A DNA stretch of 64,000 nucleotides from Ctenosaura bakeri (lineage: Eukaryota > Chordata > Lepidosauria > Squamata > Iguanidae): positions 496,001 through 560,000 of the forward strand of contig CAOLHI010000061.1 of NCBI GenBank assembly GCA_948474755.1, read 5' to 3'. The position numbers were made by a program, and so were the translations under genes. Shown in pieces: positions 46,569 to 55,868 of this stretch. The notes under the pieces are model-generated. The model had not been told where the DNA came from, ran no database searches, and saw nothing but the letters and a program-made list of their open reading frames with translations. Within the stretch, counting starts at the first letter, position 1. Each line of letters begins with the position of its first letter.

Positions 46569-47387
46569 GCAAGACCCATTCCCATCCCACCCTCATGTAT
46601 TTTTTGCAGAATAATTTCATGAAACGTGACAGGATAGATGAACATCTTAAGAGAACAGCACAAAATTCTCAACTCTATGTTATTTGGCTTGGAAATGAAT
46701 AACAGTGAATACCTTTTCCATCCTAAGTTGATACACGTTGTTCAGTTTCCTAAACTGGCCTGGTACTCTCAGATGTGGGGGGAAATGTTAGCCCATTGCC
46801 AATATTCGTGTACTGTTTACCTCAAGCAGCAAATGTTTTGGGTGGTCATGGAATAGAGTCTAAAAACCAAGCTAGACCCAAAGGCAGTTGATCTATGCTC
46901 AGATATCTTATAGTTATTGAAAGCACTGGAGTCAATTCTGTTGTTAGGCCTACTTAAAGTACACCCATTGAATCAATGGGATTCCCGTATGTGTTGACAT
47001 ACCATTTAACAATTCATTGGCTGGGTCTACTTTAGTTGGGCCTAACCAACAAGATTTTAGCCACCATATACAACTTGGAATGGGGCTAAAGTACTAGGGA
47101 GAAAGATTCACTGATGATCTTCCTAATGCTGCAGCTAGTTTGTTTCTACAAATGTGACAGATCTTACCATAGGTCTCTAACTATCTCTTCTAGCTTCTCC
47201 TGAAATAAGTGTTCAGCTGTATGTTAAACTCACCTTGAAGACACCATTGCAGAGTGTTTCTGTTCACAAGTTACGTTACACCTGTAACACTTGGATTAGC
47301 TTGCGGTCTTTGACTGAATAAGTTGCCACCTGTATTACTGTCAGAGACTGATAGGTATTGGTAGTGTGGAGATACTCCCCACCATAG
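46569..47387. other. Unassigned non-coding sequence
   Basis: No gene or repeat recognised. Confidence 0.5.
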
Positions 47388-47519
47388 CTGGTAACTAGGG
47401 ATGGGATAAATCCAGAATTTTCTGAATCTGAATCCAGATCTGAATCTCTGGAAGCTTCTGGGAATCCAAGAATCTTGAATCTTTCGAATCCTTTTTTTTT
47501 TTTAAAAGGGTTTAAAAAG

Positions 47520-47667
47520 CAAGAGAGAGAAGGATAATCTTGGGCAAGACACACTCTCTCAGCCTTAGTAAAAGCCTAGGCAGAGGCGAACCTCCCTCTG
47601 AAGAAATCTGGCCAGGACAATTGCCATAGTTTTGCCTCAGGATCTCCCCAGATTGAAAATGTCATGA
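47520..47667 (+). mobile_element. Sauria-type SINE fragment inside the hAT-like element
   Basis: 'cttgggcaagacacactctctcagccttag', 'ctctgaagaaatctggccagga' and 'gattgaaaatgtcatgaagg' follow the order of the SINE body. The head is missing and the tail is cut by the next MITE. Confidence 0.7.
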
Positions 47668-47935
47668 AGGCCCTTTCTACACAGGCAGGAAAATGTAGAT
47701 TAATCCCACATTTTCCTGCCTGTGTAAACAGGACCACTACAGTACAGAGATAATCCAGGTCAAAACTGGATGTTCTTTGGATACCTCCTTATGGCATCCT
47801 GGGGTTTGTAGTTTGATAATGTACCAGCACACTTTGGCAGAGAAGGCTGTGACACCTTGTAAAACTACAAGCCCCAGAATTGTGTCTGAAAGAGCTTTGC
47901 AGGGGAGCTCTGCAAAGGAATCATTCAGCTGTCCT
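47668..47935. mobile_element. MITE with terminal hairpin
   Basis: Starts 'ggccctttctacacaggcagg'. ACACAGGCAGGAAAATGT pairs with ACATTTTCCTGCCTGTGT at about 47679-47727 around an 11-bp loop. Further in, 'atcctggggtttgtagtt' and 'aaaactacaagccccagaat' form an inner inverted pair. The right terminus is degraded. Confidence 0.7.
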
Positions 47936-48246
47936 TGAAATCTCAAGCCTGTCCCTTCCAGTCAAGTGCTGAACTTAAATGTTCTAGTCAAATATCTTAG
48001 AATACAACCCCAGATCTAATTTCTGAAATTGCTAGCAAAGGCCATTATTACTCCAAGGGAAAAACTGACTTACTTGCCATCTCCCCTTGTGTGTCTGGTC
48101 TCCCAGGTTTTCAGGCATTCCAGTCTCCAATTAACTATTTGGTTGGTGGATTTGTAAGATTTGGTTTGCCTATTTTGGTACAGGGATTCGGATTTGCTCA
48201 GGATTCAAGAATTCGAGGATTCGGTTGGCCTGTCCCTACTGGTAAC

Positions 48247-48810
48247 TGATCCACCATAGGGCACCAATAATCTGTTACAAGTGCACCAGCCCACAGTGGA
48301 ATACCCAGAGTGATGAACTGTGGCTTCGATCAGAGGGAAATCGGATGACTGCAGGTAGTTACTTGACTTGATTTTAATAGGCTGGTATATAGAATTACTG
48401 ATGTGTTACTTGCAGAGAATGTGTCATGCAATTAGAGGAAAGTGAGACCATTCCTTGCAACAATTTGTTTTGCTGGCTGAAGAAAAGCCTTATAAGAATA
48501 CAGAAAGAATATTCTGTTTCAGCTAACATGAAAAAAAAATCTAAATAACTCACCCTCTTGCTCTATCTTATTACTCAAATGATTCACCCTGGAGAGGAAA
48601 GTTTATCTTTCAGAAACAGGCAACATGGAAGCCCGCAATATGGAGAAGACTATGATATGGTGGCTGTAAATATTTGCAACAAATCTGGTTTCCTCCCACA
48701 ACACCCTGCCCTCTCAGCTTGGCTGAGAAGGAAAAGAAAAATCTCACACTCAAGGGTCAACTATATAAATAGTATGTATATCATTCAGGCATTACTCTAT
48801 CATGTATGAG
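48247..48810. other. Unassigned non-coding sequence
   Basis: Nothing recognised. The frame at 48558-48809 has no domain content. Confidence 0.45.
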
Positions 48811-49006
48811 ATCTAGCATGGTACAGTGATTTCAGCATCAGAATATGATCCTGGAGACCAGGGTTCAATTTACCACTCAGGCATGGAAACCTACTGGTGA
48901 CCTTGGGTGCACTGCACACTCGCAGCCCCAGAAAACCCTGTGACAGTGCTGACTTAGGATAGCCCTCAGTTGGAAATTAATTGAAAACACACAACAACAA
49001 CAATCA
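48811..49006 (+). mobile_element. Sauria-type SINE
   Basis: The head 'atctagcatggtacagtgatttcagcatcagaatatgatcctggagaccagggttcaa' is followed by a shortened body and the 'aacacacaacaacaaca' tail. It is moderately diverged. Confidence 0.85.
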
Positions 49007-49679
49007 TGTATGCTGATCTTAAATACAAAGACCTAATCCAGAGTCTGTGCTTGACACAAACAGCAGATGGAGATCTGGCATAAGTAGGCATCTCCCTCTC
49101 AAGTGTAGAATGTTAAAATGGTCGAGAAAGGGTTCTGTGAAGTGAGTAGGAAGCCTCTGCAAATGGGGAACTTCTTTGTGTGTTCATTGAAACCCCAAGA
49201 TCTTCTGCACTGAGGTTTATGATTGACCTTCCTACAGATACTTGAGAGACTGATACCAATGATTCAGTGGTAGGGATTAGGGATGTGTGTGATCAAAAAC
49301 AACAACAACAATAAAAATGACATTGCAAATTTCTCCATAAATTCAACGGAAAGAATCTGAAGTTTAAAAACTATGAATAAGGAATGAACCAAGTCTGACA
49401 GATTCACCCATTCAGTTAAAGTTCTTTGAAAGCTTAGGCTTTATATATTCAACTAAGTTTGAGGTACTGAATTAGGGGTAAAATCAATATAAGTGCATTT
49501 AATAAACAATTGAGAAATATGAAACTTGGATCAATAACAGCATACACTTCATAAAATTTCATTGAGTAATGACGATAGCTGTATGCAGTAATAAAATATA
49601 ATAGACTGAAAGTGTTTCAATCCTATGAGTCTTTTTCACGCAGTAATAGACACCCCCTTAGGAACATAGGGCACAATAT
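49007..49679. other. Unassigned, with an unidentified repeat trace
   Basis: The stretch 49320-49395 ('cattgcaaatttctccataaattcaacggaaagaatctgaag') resembles 63585-63655 ('caaatttcttcataaactttgcagaaagaatttgag'), so an old dispersed repeat is likely. No gene recognised. Confidence 0.45.
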
Positions 49680-49868
49680 TGTTGTGTGCCTTCAAGTCAT
49701 TTCTGATTTATAGAGACCCTGAGACAAATCTACCACAGGGTTTTCTGGGGCTGAGAGTGTGTGATGTGCCCAAGGTCATCCAGTGGGTTCCCATGGCTGA
49801 GGAAAGAATCAAACGCTGGTTTCCAGTGTCATAGTCCAATGCTCAAACCACTAGACTACACTGGCTCT
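49680..49868 (-). mobile_element. Sauria-type SINE, antisense
   Basis: 'gttgtgtgccttcaagtcatttctgatttatagagaccctgag' begins the antisense tail. 'gtcatccagtgggttcccatggctgag' and 'caaaccactagactacactggctct' complete the body and head. A deletion removed part of the middle. Confidence 0.88.
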
Positions 49869-49940
49869 TATGGTACAATATACAACGTGTGAATTCAAAC
49901 TGAATATAGTTGAACAGATCAAGACTTGAATATACATTAA

Positions 49941-49974
49941 ATCATCATGATCATCATGATCATCATGATCATCA
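49941..49974. repeat. (ATCATG)n microsatellite
   Basis: Four or so ATCATGATC units at the 3' tail of the antisense LINE. Confidence 0.9.
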
Positions 49975-50063
49975 ATATCCTGCCTTTTACCAATACTGGG
50001 CCTTAAGGCAGCTTGCAAATTATTAAAAACCAGTAAAAAATAAAAACATAGAAAAATAGCATT

Positions 50064-50100
50064 CACACACACACACATATATACAGACACACATACCCAC
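50064..50100. repeat. (AC)n microsatellite in LINE
   Basis: AC runs interrupted by ATAT, inside the LINE 3' region. Confidence 0.85.
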
Positions 50101-50509
50101 ATGTACATACACATAAGTTTTTTAAAAAAACAATTAAACAATCTATAAAAGTAAAATCATTTAAAATTTGTTAAAAGACACTATATAAAATAAATTGACA
50201 CAATAGCACACCATAAAAAGCCCATGAAAATCAACTGCTAAAAGCTTGGTGGAACAGAAAAAAAATCACTGGCCAGATGAAGAAGAACAAGAAGAGGGGC
50301 ATTGTAGGCTCCTTAGGAAGTGAGTTCCAAAGTCTGGGGGCAGCCACTGAGAAGATCGTCTTCTTTTTCTCCCCACAAAAAATGTCTCAGAATGAAGTGG
50401 GACAGAGAGACAAGCCTTTCCTGAAGATCTCAGAGGTCAACTGGTTCACATAGTGAGATATGCCCCTTCAAATAGCCTGGACCCAAGCTATGTAGAGCTT
50501 TATTGGTCA

Positions 50510-51199
50510 CTAGCATATTTACCCAGCATTTCCTGGCATTTTATTTCCCTCTTAAGAACTCACCACACTGTCTTCTCCAGTACCTGCACCTTTTCCCATA
50601 TTTCCCAATCCAATCTGTATTCAGAGTTATTTACATACACAGTTTGGGTTTCTGAGGGAATACCAGTGTATTCCTCTTCCTTGCTGCTACGCTCTGTCTC
50701 CATAGCAACTAGCCCATTCCAGTACCTGTAAATTTTCCCCCAAATTCCCCAATCCAATCTATATTCGGAGTTGTTAACATACAGAGGTTGGGTTGCTGAG
50801 GGAATACCCTGTCCTCCTCCCTGCTGCTAAGCCTCATCTTCATCGCAACTAGCCTATTCCAGCACCTGTAACTTATTCCCATATTCCCCAATCTGATCTG
50901 TATTCAGAGTTCTTAACATACTGAGGGTTTGGTTTCTGAAGGAATACATTGCCCTCCTCCTTCTTGGTGCTTGGTCTCATCTCTATAGCAACTGGCCTGA
51001 GACCCAAGAGCTCTCAGCTGAGAATTCTAAAGGCCCCTCCCTGAACTGCCAACCCCAGGATTCCCCAGAATTTTCACAGCCAGCCAATCATATGACATCT
51101 TCTTGCCTCACATAGCCAATGATATGAGGTCTTGGCCTGCCTGACGCAGGCAGACAAACAGACAAACTCACAGACAAACTTTGACTTTTATATAGTAGA
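50510..51199 (-). mobile_element. Non-autonomous Helitron, inverted copy
   Basis: On the minus strand it begins TCTACTATATAAAAGTCAA and ends ...GGTAAATATGCTAG. The bordering bases are A before the 5' end and T after the 3' end, the A^T target of Helitrons. It contains about three tandem units of roughly 137 bp ('ccagtacctg(c/t)aa...ttccccaatcca(a)tct...ttcagagtt...cc(t)ctcctcc(t/c)tgctgc' on the plus strand). It matches the copy at 18112-19919 along its length and interrupts a LINE. No protein coding is present. Confidence 0.87.
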
Positions 51200-51293
51200 T
51201 AACCCACACCTTGAATCCCGCCTGGAAACAGACCAGCAGCAAGTGGAGCTGTTGCAACAAGTGAACTGCATGTTTCATGTAGCCAGTCCTGTT

Positions 51294-51697
51294 GCAAAAT
51301 GGCCTTGGGAGTGTCACACGATTGTGAGGACCATTCCACATGACATCCTCGCAATCGCACGACACTCCCCAGGCCATTATATCATCACGCATTATATCAT
51401 TTTTAGCTCATTGCTGAAAATGATGCATGATCACACGTCACTCCTGTGACCCACACACACTTACCTTGCATGTGAAGGCTCCGGAGGCACGGTCATCACG
51501 CTTCCTCCTCCAGCACAGTCTGGGAAAGTACCCGGCTGTGCTGCAAAAGGGAGGGGCAGAGCGCTCAAGCTTCCTTCTGGCCAAGACAGAGCTGGTGCAG
51601 AGGGGAAGAAGAGGGGATGCAAGTGCCTCCCAGACGAGACTTTTCACACGATCCTTGCATGACGACAGCAGCACCAGATAAGGTGAGAAAAGGCCCC
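51294..51697. mobile_element. Foldback MITE inside the LINE
   Basis: The left end 'gcaaaatggccttgggagtgtcacacgattg' and right end 'aggtgagaaaaggcccc' bound an insert with the family's central foldback ('atcatttttagctcattgctgaaaatgatgcatgat') and 'tccagcacagtctgggaaagtacccggctgtgctgcaaaagg'. The subterminal pair 'gagtgtcacacgattgtgagga...tcctcgcaatcgcacgacactc' forms a strong hairpin. The LINE resumes with TTAG just to the right. Confidence 0.8.
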
Positions 51698-51830
51698 TAG
51701 TTAGTCTGGCTGCAATTTTTTGGGACAACTTTCTAAGCACTTTTTTTCATGTAGAGTGTATTCCAGTAATCCAAAGGGATGAGACATGTGTCACTGTAGG
51801 CAGATAGTTCTGCAGAGTGTATTCTTGTAG

Positions 51831-52281
51831 AGCAAAAAGGTGACTTCACCAGGCATGCAGGGAAACTGGTCCACGGTAAAATATTTGTAACTACTTTCCC
51901 CTTGGAAGAGCAGCCATCATTCTCCACCAAGTGTGTCGCCATAACTAAATCATCATCTCTGTATTGCAGTATCTATTACAATTGGACAGTTCAGGTGGAT
52001 GAATTTCCTTTGGTTCATTTCTTATAGGAACACAACACAATTTGAATAAAAAGATCCTCACAAACAGTATGGAAAGAACTTAAGGTTTTGTTTTGTTTAT
52101 TTTTGTTGTTCTTTTAATAAATCAAAAGTAGGAAGTGATACTGACAAATATGCCAATCCCTAGTGAAGATAGCAAGGGGTTGCTATTCCCTTGTTTGAGA
52201 GAGAGGAATGGGCTCTTGATAAAGCTATGGGTGTGGTATGCCCACATGGTTGGCTTTTGGCAAATACATATGTAGTACTAT
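51831..52281. other. Unassigned non-coding sequence
   Basis: No recognised feature. Confidence 0.45.
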
Positions 52282-52689
52282 GATCTTTGGTACATTTTCT
52301 TTTTTTCTTTTTTTTAATTTTTTTTTTATTAATTATATAACTAGAAAACAAAAGCAAAAAATTAAACACCATGTGTTATACATAATAGTGAAAAAAAAGG
52401 GAAAAAAATTTTTTTCCTTTAAACAACATAAACTTGCATTATTTTTTTTTCTCTTTTACACTTGAAATCATAACCTTATTCAGCTTATTCCATATCATAC
52501 AGCTTATACATTTTTGTTCTATTATTAATTATAATCTTATTACTTCAAAGCCAGTTAACTTTTAACTTTTTTTTCCTTTTAAAATATCCAATTTCATCAA
52601 TAAATCACAAGTTTAACACACACGCGTAATATAAAATAAAAATAAAAAATAAAGAATACAAAACCAAACCAGATCTTTGGTACATTTTC
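52282..52689 (-). mobile_element. 5'-truncated L1-like insertion with 18-bp target duplication
   Basis: The exact direct repeat 'gatctttggtacattttc' occurs at 52282-52299 and 52672-52689. Between them lies a 372-bp insert whose left edge on the plus strand is a long T-rich run, that is, a poly(A) tail on the minus strand. The insert is very AT-rich and non-coding, consistent with the 3' UTR of an L1-type LINE. The intact duplication and tail indicate a fairly young target-primed reverse transcription event. Assignment to L1 rather than another poly(A) element is an inference. Confidence 0.85.
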
Positions 52690-53899
52690 AAAATTAGGAA
52701 GATGATACAAATGGGACTAGAAGAAGGTGCTATAGTAACTGTAAAATGATGCAAAGAGGGGCAAACATCTTCGATCTTATGAAAACATTGTAGCAAACAG
52801 CGTTGCTTTATTACTCCCAAATGCTTAAGGTAGCTGTTTTGCTTCCACTTCAAGTACTACTGTGGCTTGAGCATTACAATAAAATGTGGCCGGAGAGGAA
52901 AATATTTTCCTATGACATTTAAGAATGCATTTTGATAATGATCACGTCTGTATATTTGTATGCTGTATAGTTACTGTGCATATGATGAAAATGAAGCTGT
53001 TTGGTAACCTTTTAAATATATTTTTACCACATGCAAACAAAACATAATGACAGATCAAGCGCTGAGAATAATATACACATAGAAAAATATCCAATTTAAT
53101 CTTGCTCCCTCCCTCCTTTCCCCTCCTTTCCTATGTCAGCTGGTTCTGAGCTTCTGCCCTGGCATTTCCAGCCAGAAGGAATCCAGACAGCTGGCGAGTG
53201 AGCCAGTCTGAGTGCTTGCTTAAGGGGATGTATTAATGAAACTTCAATCTTGCTCTCTCTCAGTGCCCTAAAGCCCCCAATACGTTTGTACAGAGAACAG
53301 TTTTACATATGAGACAAGAGTCTGTCGATACTGCTAAACCTGCTGTTATTTTTCTTACCAGAGCTAGATGGGAGGAGGGAGAGGGGGAAGGGGAAGGAGA
53401 GAGAGAAAGAAAGAAAGAGAGGAAACAACCAAGAATAAAGGGCATTATATTTTGCGGTTATAAACCAAAACCCATCCCTGAATTTGACTATTTACTTAAA
53501 TTCATTCTTCCTTACTACATCAAGGGAGAGACCAGGCATTTTCTATTGCTCACTCAGCCACAGTAGGAGGTACAGAGTAGAACTGTATCTCCATTTCAAA
53601 TCAGCAATATCTCTGAAGCAGAGAAAGCTCTGTTCTTCTTTCTCTAATTATTCTTGCAGGTATAGTTCTTCTTCAAAGCTCCACAGGTCCCTCTTTCATT
53701 TCCTAGCTTTTGTTTTTGGTATTATTAGCTGAGGGAGTTACTTCTGGAACTATATAATCTTTCCAGGAGACTTGTTGGTTTTTTATTGGTCCTATGGAAA
53801 CATCACTGAGCTCTCTGTGGACAGGGAAGATGTTTGATGGTGATAGATTTGGCAGGCAGGGATAGGAAGAATTTGCAGGCTGTGTGCAGCTACGTTTAG
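52690..53899. other. Unassigned non-coding sequence
   Basis: No gene recognised. A GA-rich tract ('gggagagggggaaggggaaggagagag') lies at 53369-53421. The stretch 52860-53060 has a mixed composition without repeat signatures and could be a conserved non-coding element, which cannot be tested here. Confidence 0.45.
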
Positions 53900-54131
53900 C
53901 ATCATGGAATCTTAGTGTTCAAAGGGGATACATGAGTCATCTAGTCCAAACCCCTGCTATGCAGGAATACACAACTAAAGCACTCCTGAAAGACTGCCTA
54001 TCTAACCTCTGTTTGAAGACCTCCAAAGATTAAGCATCCACCACCCTCTGAGGCAATATATTCCACTGTCCACAGTATATTCCCAAAGTCCTTCTCAAGA
54101 TTTAGGGGGAATCTCTTTTCTCGTATTTTGC
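53900..54131 (-). mobile_element. CR1/L3-type LINE 3' end, antisense
   Basis: 'atcatggaatcttagtgttcaaaggggatacatgagtcatctagtccaaacccctgctatgcaggaatacacaactaaagcactcctgaaag' and 'cctctgtttgaagacctccaaag...ctctgaggcaatatattccactg' follow the order of the antisense CR1/L3 3' region. Similar text is at 34557 and 61270. Confidence 0.85.
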
Positions 54132-55032
54132 TCTGTTTAAAAAAAAAAAAATCAAAGAAGAAATTTGTGACTTGCATAATGACACACAGGAAACAAGTTT
54201 TGATTCATCAAAAGTTAGTGCTCAGCTGAAGCCTCACTGGCCATGCTGACTGGGTTTATTATTGTAGTCACAATTGCACAACAGTAACTATTCCGAGCTC
54301 TGAGAACATATGATGTCTCTGCTAGCTGCCTAATCCAAGCTGTTAGGGACGTTAAACATGTTCCGCCTACAATTATTCATTCTTTCGCTTGAGAACAAAT
54401 TTCATGAAGAATTTCTCCCTGCAAAAAGCTGGATCGGCGAGGAAAGCCTTTGCTCTCATAGAAACTAATTTGTTGCCAACAAAGCAGAATGCTCAGCTTG
54501 GACATTTAGTGAGAATCTTGTCTATTTGGATCTATTCTCTTTGTTTGTTCCAAATGTTTTATGTGGCTTTTGCTCTCAATTCAGCTGCCAAACCTAACCC
54601 AAATGTGTGTTTGTCTTGACAGGAGGGGGAGTGATGGAGACTGCATTTTAAAGTGACTCCCTACTTTTTAGATATTGGCACAGGACAGGTGGAAGGAAAC
54701 CTTAATTTCTAGGAGACAATATGATAACATTCAAGCATGCAGCTCCAACAATAGTGTATACAGGCCAAGATGATGAGCTGAGAAAGTATTCACAGAAAAC
54801 AGATAAAATAGGCGATGAGCTGAGAAAGAACTCACAGAAATAGATAATAGAACAGAAAATAGATAAGCTTTTCTGAACACTTGCTGAGTCAATTCCAAAT
54901 TGAGCTGTGGGAGTTCATCCATCAGTAGCTGCTAGAATCAAAGGCAAAACTTGGCATGGTAATTCTTCTGGACAGCAACTCCTATATTCCCTAGTCAGCC
55001 GAAGGCATTCCACAATCGAATCACTAGAACCA
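54132..55032. other. Unassigned non-coding sequence
   Basis: No gene recognised. A short direct duplication ('gatgagctgagaaag(t/a)a(t/c)tcacagaaa') lies at about 54772-54840. Confidence 0.45.
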
Positions 55033-55265
55033 GCCAGCATGGTATAATGGTTTGAATGTTGGACTAGAACTCTGAAGACCATTGTTCAAATCCTGCTCAG
55101 GCATAGAAACCCACTGGGTGACCCTAGGCAAGTCATATTCTCTCAGTGTCAGAGGATGGCAAAGGTAAACCGCCTCTGAACAAATCTTGCCAAGAAAACT
55201 CCATGAAAGCATTGCCTTAGGCTCCTCATAAGTCAGAGACAACTTTAAGGTACACAACAACAAAA
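55033..55265 (+). mobile_element. Sauria-type SINE, near full length
   Basis: 'agccagcatggtataatggtttgaatgttggactagaactctgaagacc' is the tRNA-like head, followed by 'cccactgggtgaccctaggcaagtcatattctctcag', 'aaaccgcctctgaacaaatcttgccaagaaaactccatgaaag' and an 'acacaacaacaaaaac' tail. Confidence 0.92.
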
Positions 55266-55667
55266 ACATTTCCAAAAAATGACTTTTTCAAGATCTGAAT
55301 AAGATCCAGGCAAAGAGGATTACATCTACTGAATGTGCCAATATAGTTTCTGATGGGACCAATGGACATAGCATCACATGAGGCACTAAATTAAAATGCC
55401 CTACACTGAGGCATCTCAAGAAGTTTTCTGCTCGCTATGAGAGCTTCCAGGTAAACACATAAAAGGGGTCTTGGGAAGATGTCAGCAGCAGCCTGGCCAC
55501 AGATGGGATTGCTGTGTGCTAACAACAGGCTTGATTTAGCCACAGATATGGATGTCCAGTTCCCCAAGCACCAAACAGAAATGATAATAAACCTGAGACA
55601 GGGTTATAAGATGTTTTAAGTAATAAAGAGACAGGCTGTCTTGTTCTATTAAAGGCTATGTACTTTT
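55266..55667. other. Unassigned non-coding sequence
   Basis: Nothing recognised between two opposed SINE copies. Confidence 0.45.
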
Positions 55668-55868
55668 TGTGTTCCTTCAAGTCATATCTAACTTGAGATG
55701 ACCCTAAGGTGAACTCATTATAGGTTTTTCTTGGCAAGGTTTGTACAGAAGGGATTTGCCATTGTCTTTGACTTGCCCAGAGTCACTCAGTGGGTTTCCA
55801 AGCGGGGATCTAAATCCTGGTCTCCCAGAGTCCTAGTCTAAAACTCAAACCACTATACCACATTGGGT
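55668..55868 (-). mobile_element. Sauria-type SINE, antisense
   Basis: 'gtgttccttcaagtcatatctaacttgagatgaccctaaggtgaactcattataggtttttcttggcaaggtttgtacagaaggga' through 'cctggtctcccagagtcctagtctaaaactcaaaccactataccaca'. It faces the copy at 55033, giving an inverted SINE pair. Confidence 0.9.

Larger units (their letters stand above)
47396..48238. mobile_element. 843-bp hAT-like element with perfect 8-bp target duplication
   Basis: The element starts 'tagggatgggataaatcc' and ends 'ggttggcctgtcccta', short inverted termini. It is flanked by the identical octamer CTGGTAAC at 47388-47395 and 48239-48246. An 8-bp duplication is typical of hAT transposons. The outer body is rich in GAATC/GATTC motifs in opposite orientation at the two ends. 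Inside are a SINE fragment and a second MITE. No transposase frame is present. Confidence 0.85.
49975..51830 (-). mobile_element. L2-like LINE 3' region, antisense, split by a Helitron and a MITE
   Basis: The plus strand opens with 'tcctgccttttaccaatactgggccttaaggcagcttgcaaattatt', the reverse of an L2-type 3' end. It continues at 50295-50509 with 'gagttccaaagtctgggggcagccactgagaag' and 'aatagcctggacccaagctatgtagagctttattggtc'. It resumes at 51200-51293 ('ccacaccttgaatcccgcctggaaacagaccagcagc...gcagctgttgcaacaag'-like text) and again from about 51698 ('tagtctggctgcaatttttt...gagtgtattccagtaatccaaa'). The order matches one continuous LINE-derived repeat once the Helitron (50510-51199) and MITE (about 51294-51697) are removed. 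The right limit is approximate. Confidence 0.75.

Noticed and set aside
50580..51000. Regularly spaced repeats resembling a CRISPR-like array
   Set aside because: The units are about 137 bp tandem repeats without unique spacers, inside a Helitron in eukaryotic DNA.
55033..55110. tRNA-like sequence
   Set aside because: It is the tRNA-derived head of a SINE. The body and ACAACAA tail follow, and the same head occurs at many loci.
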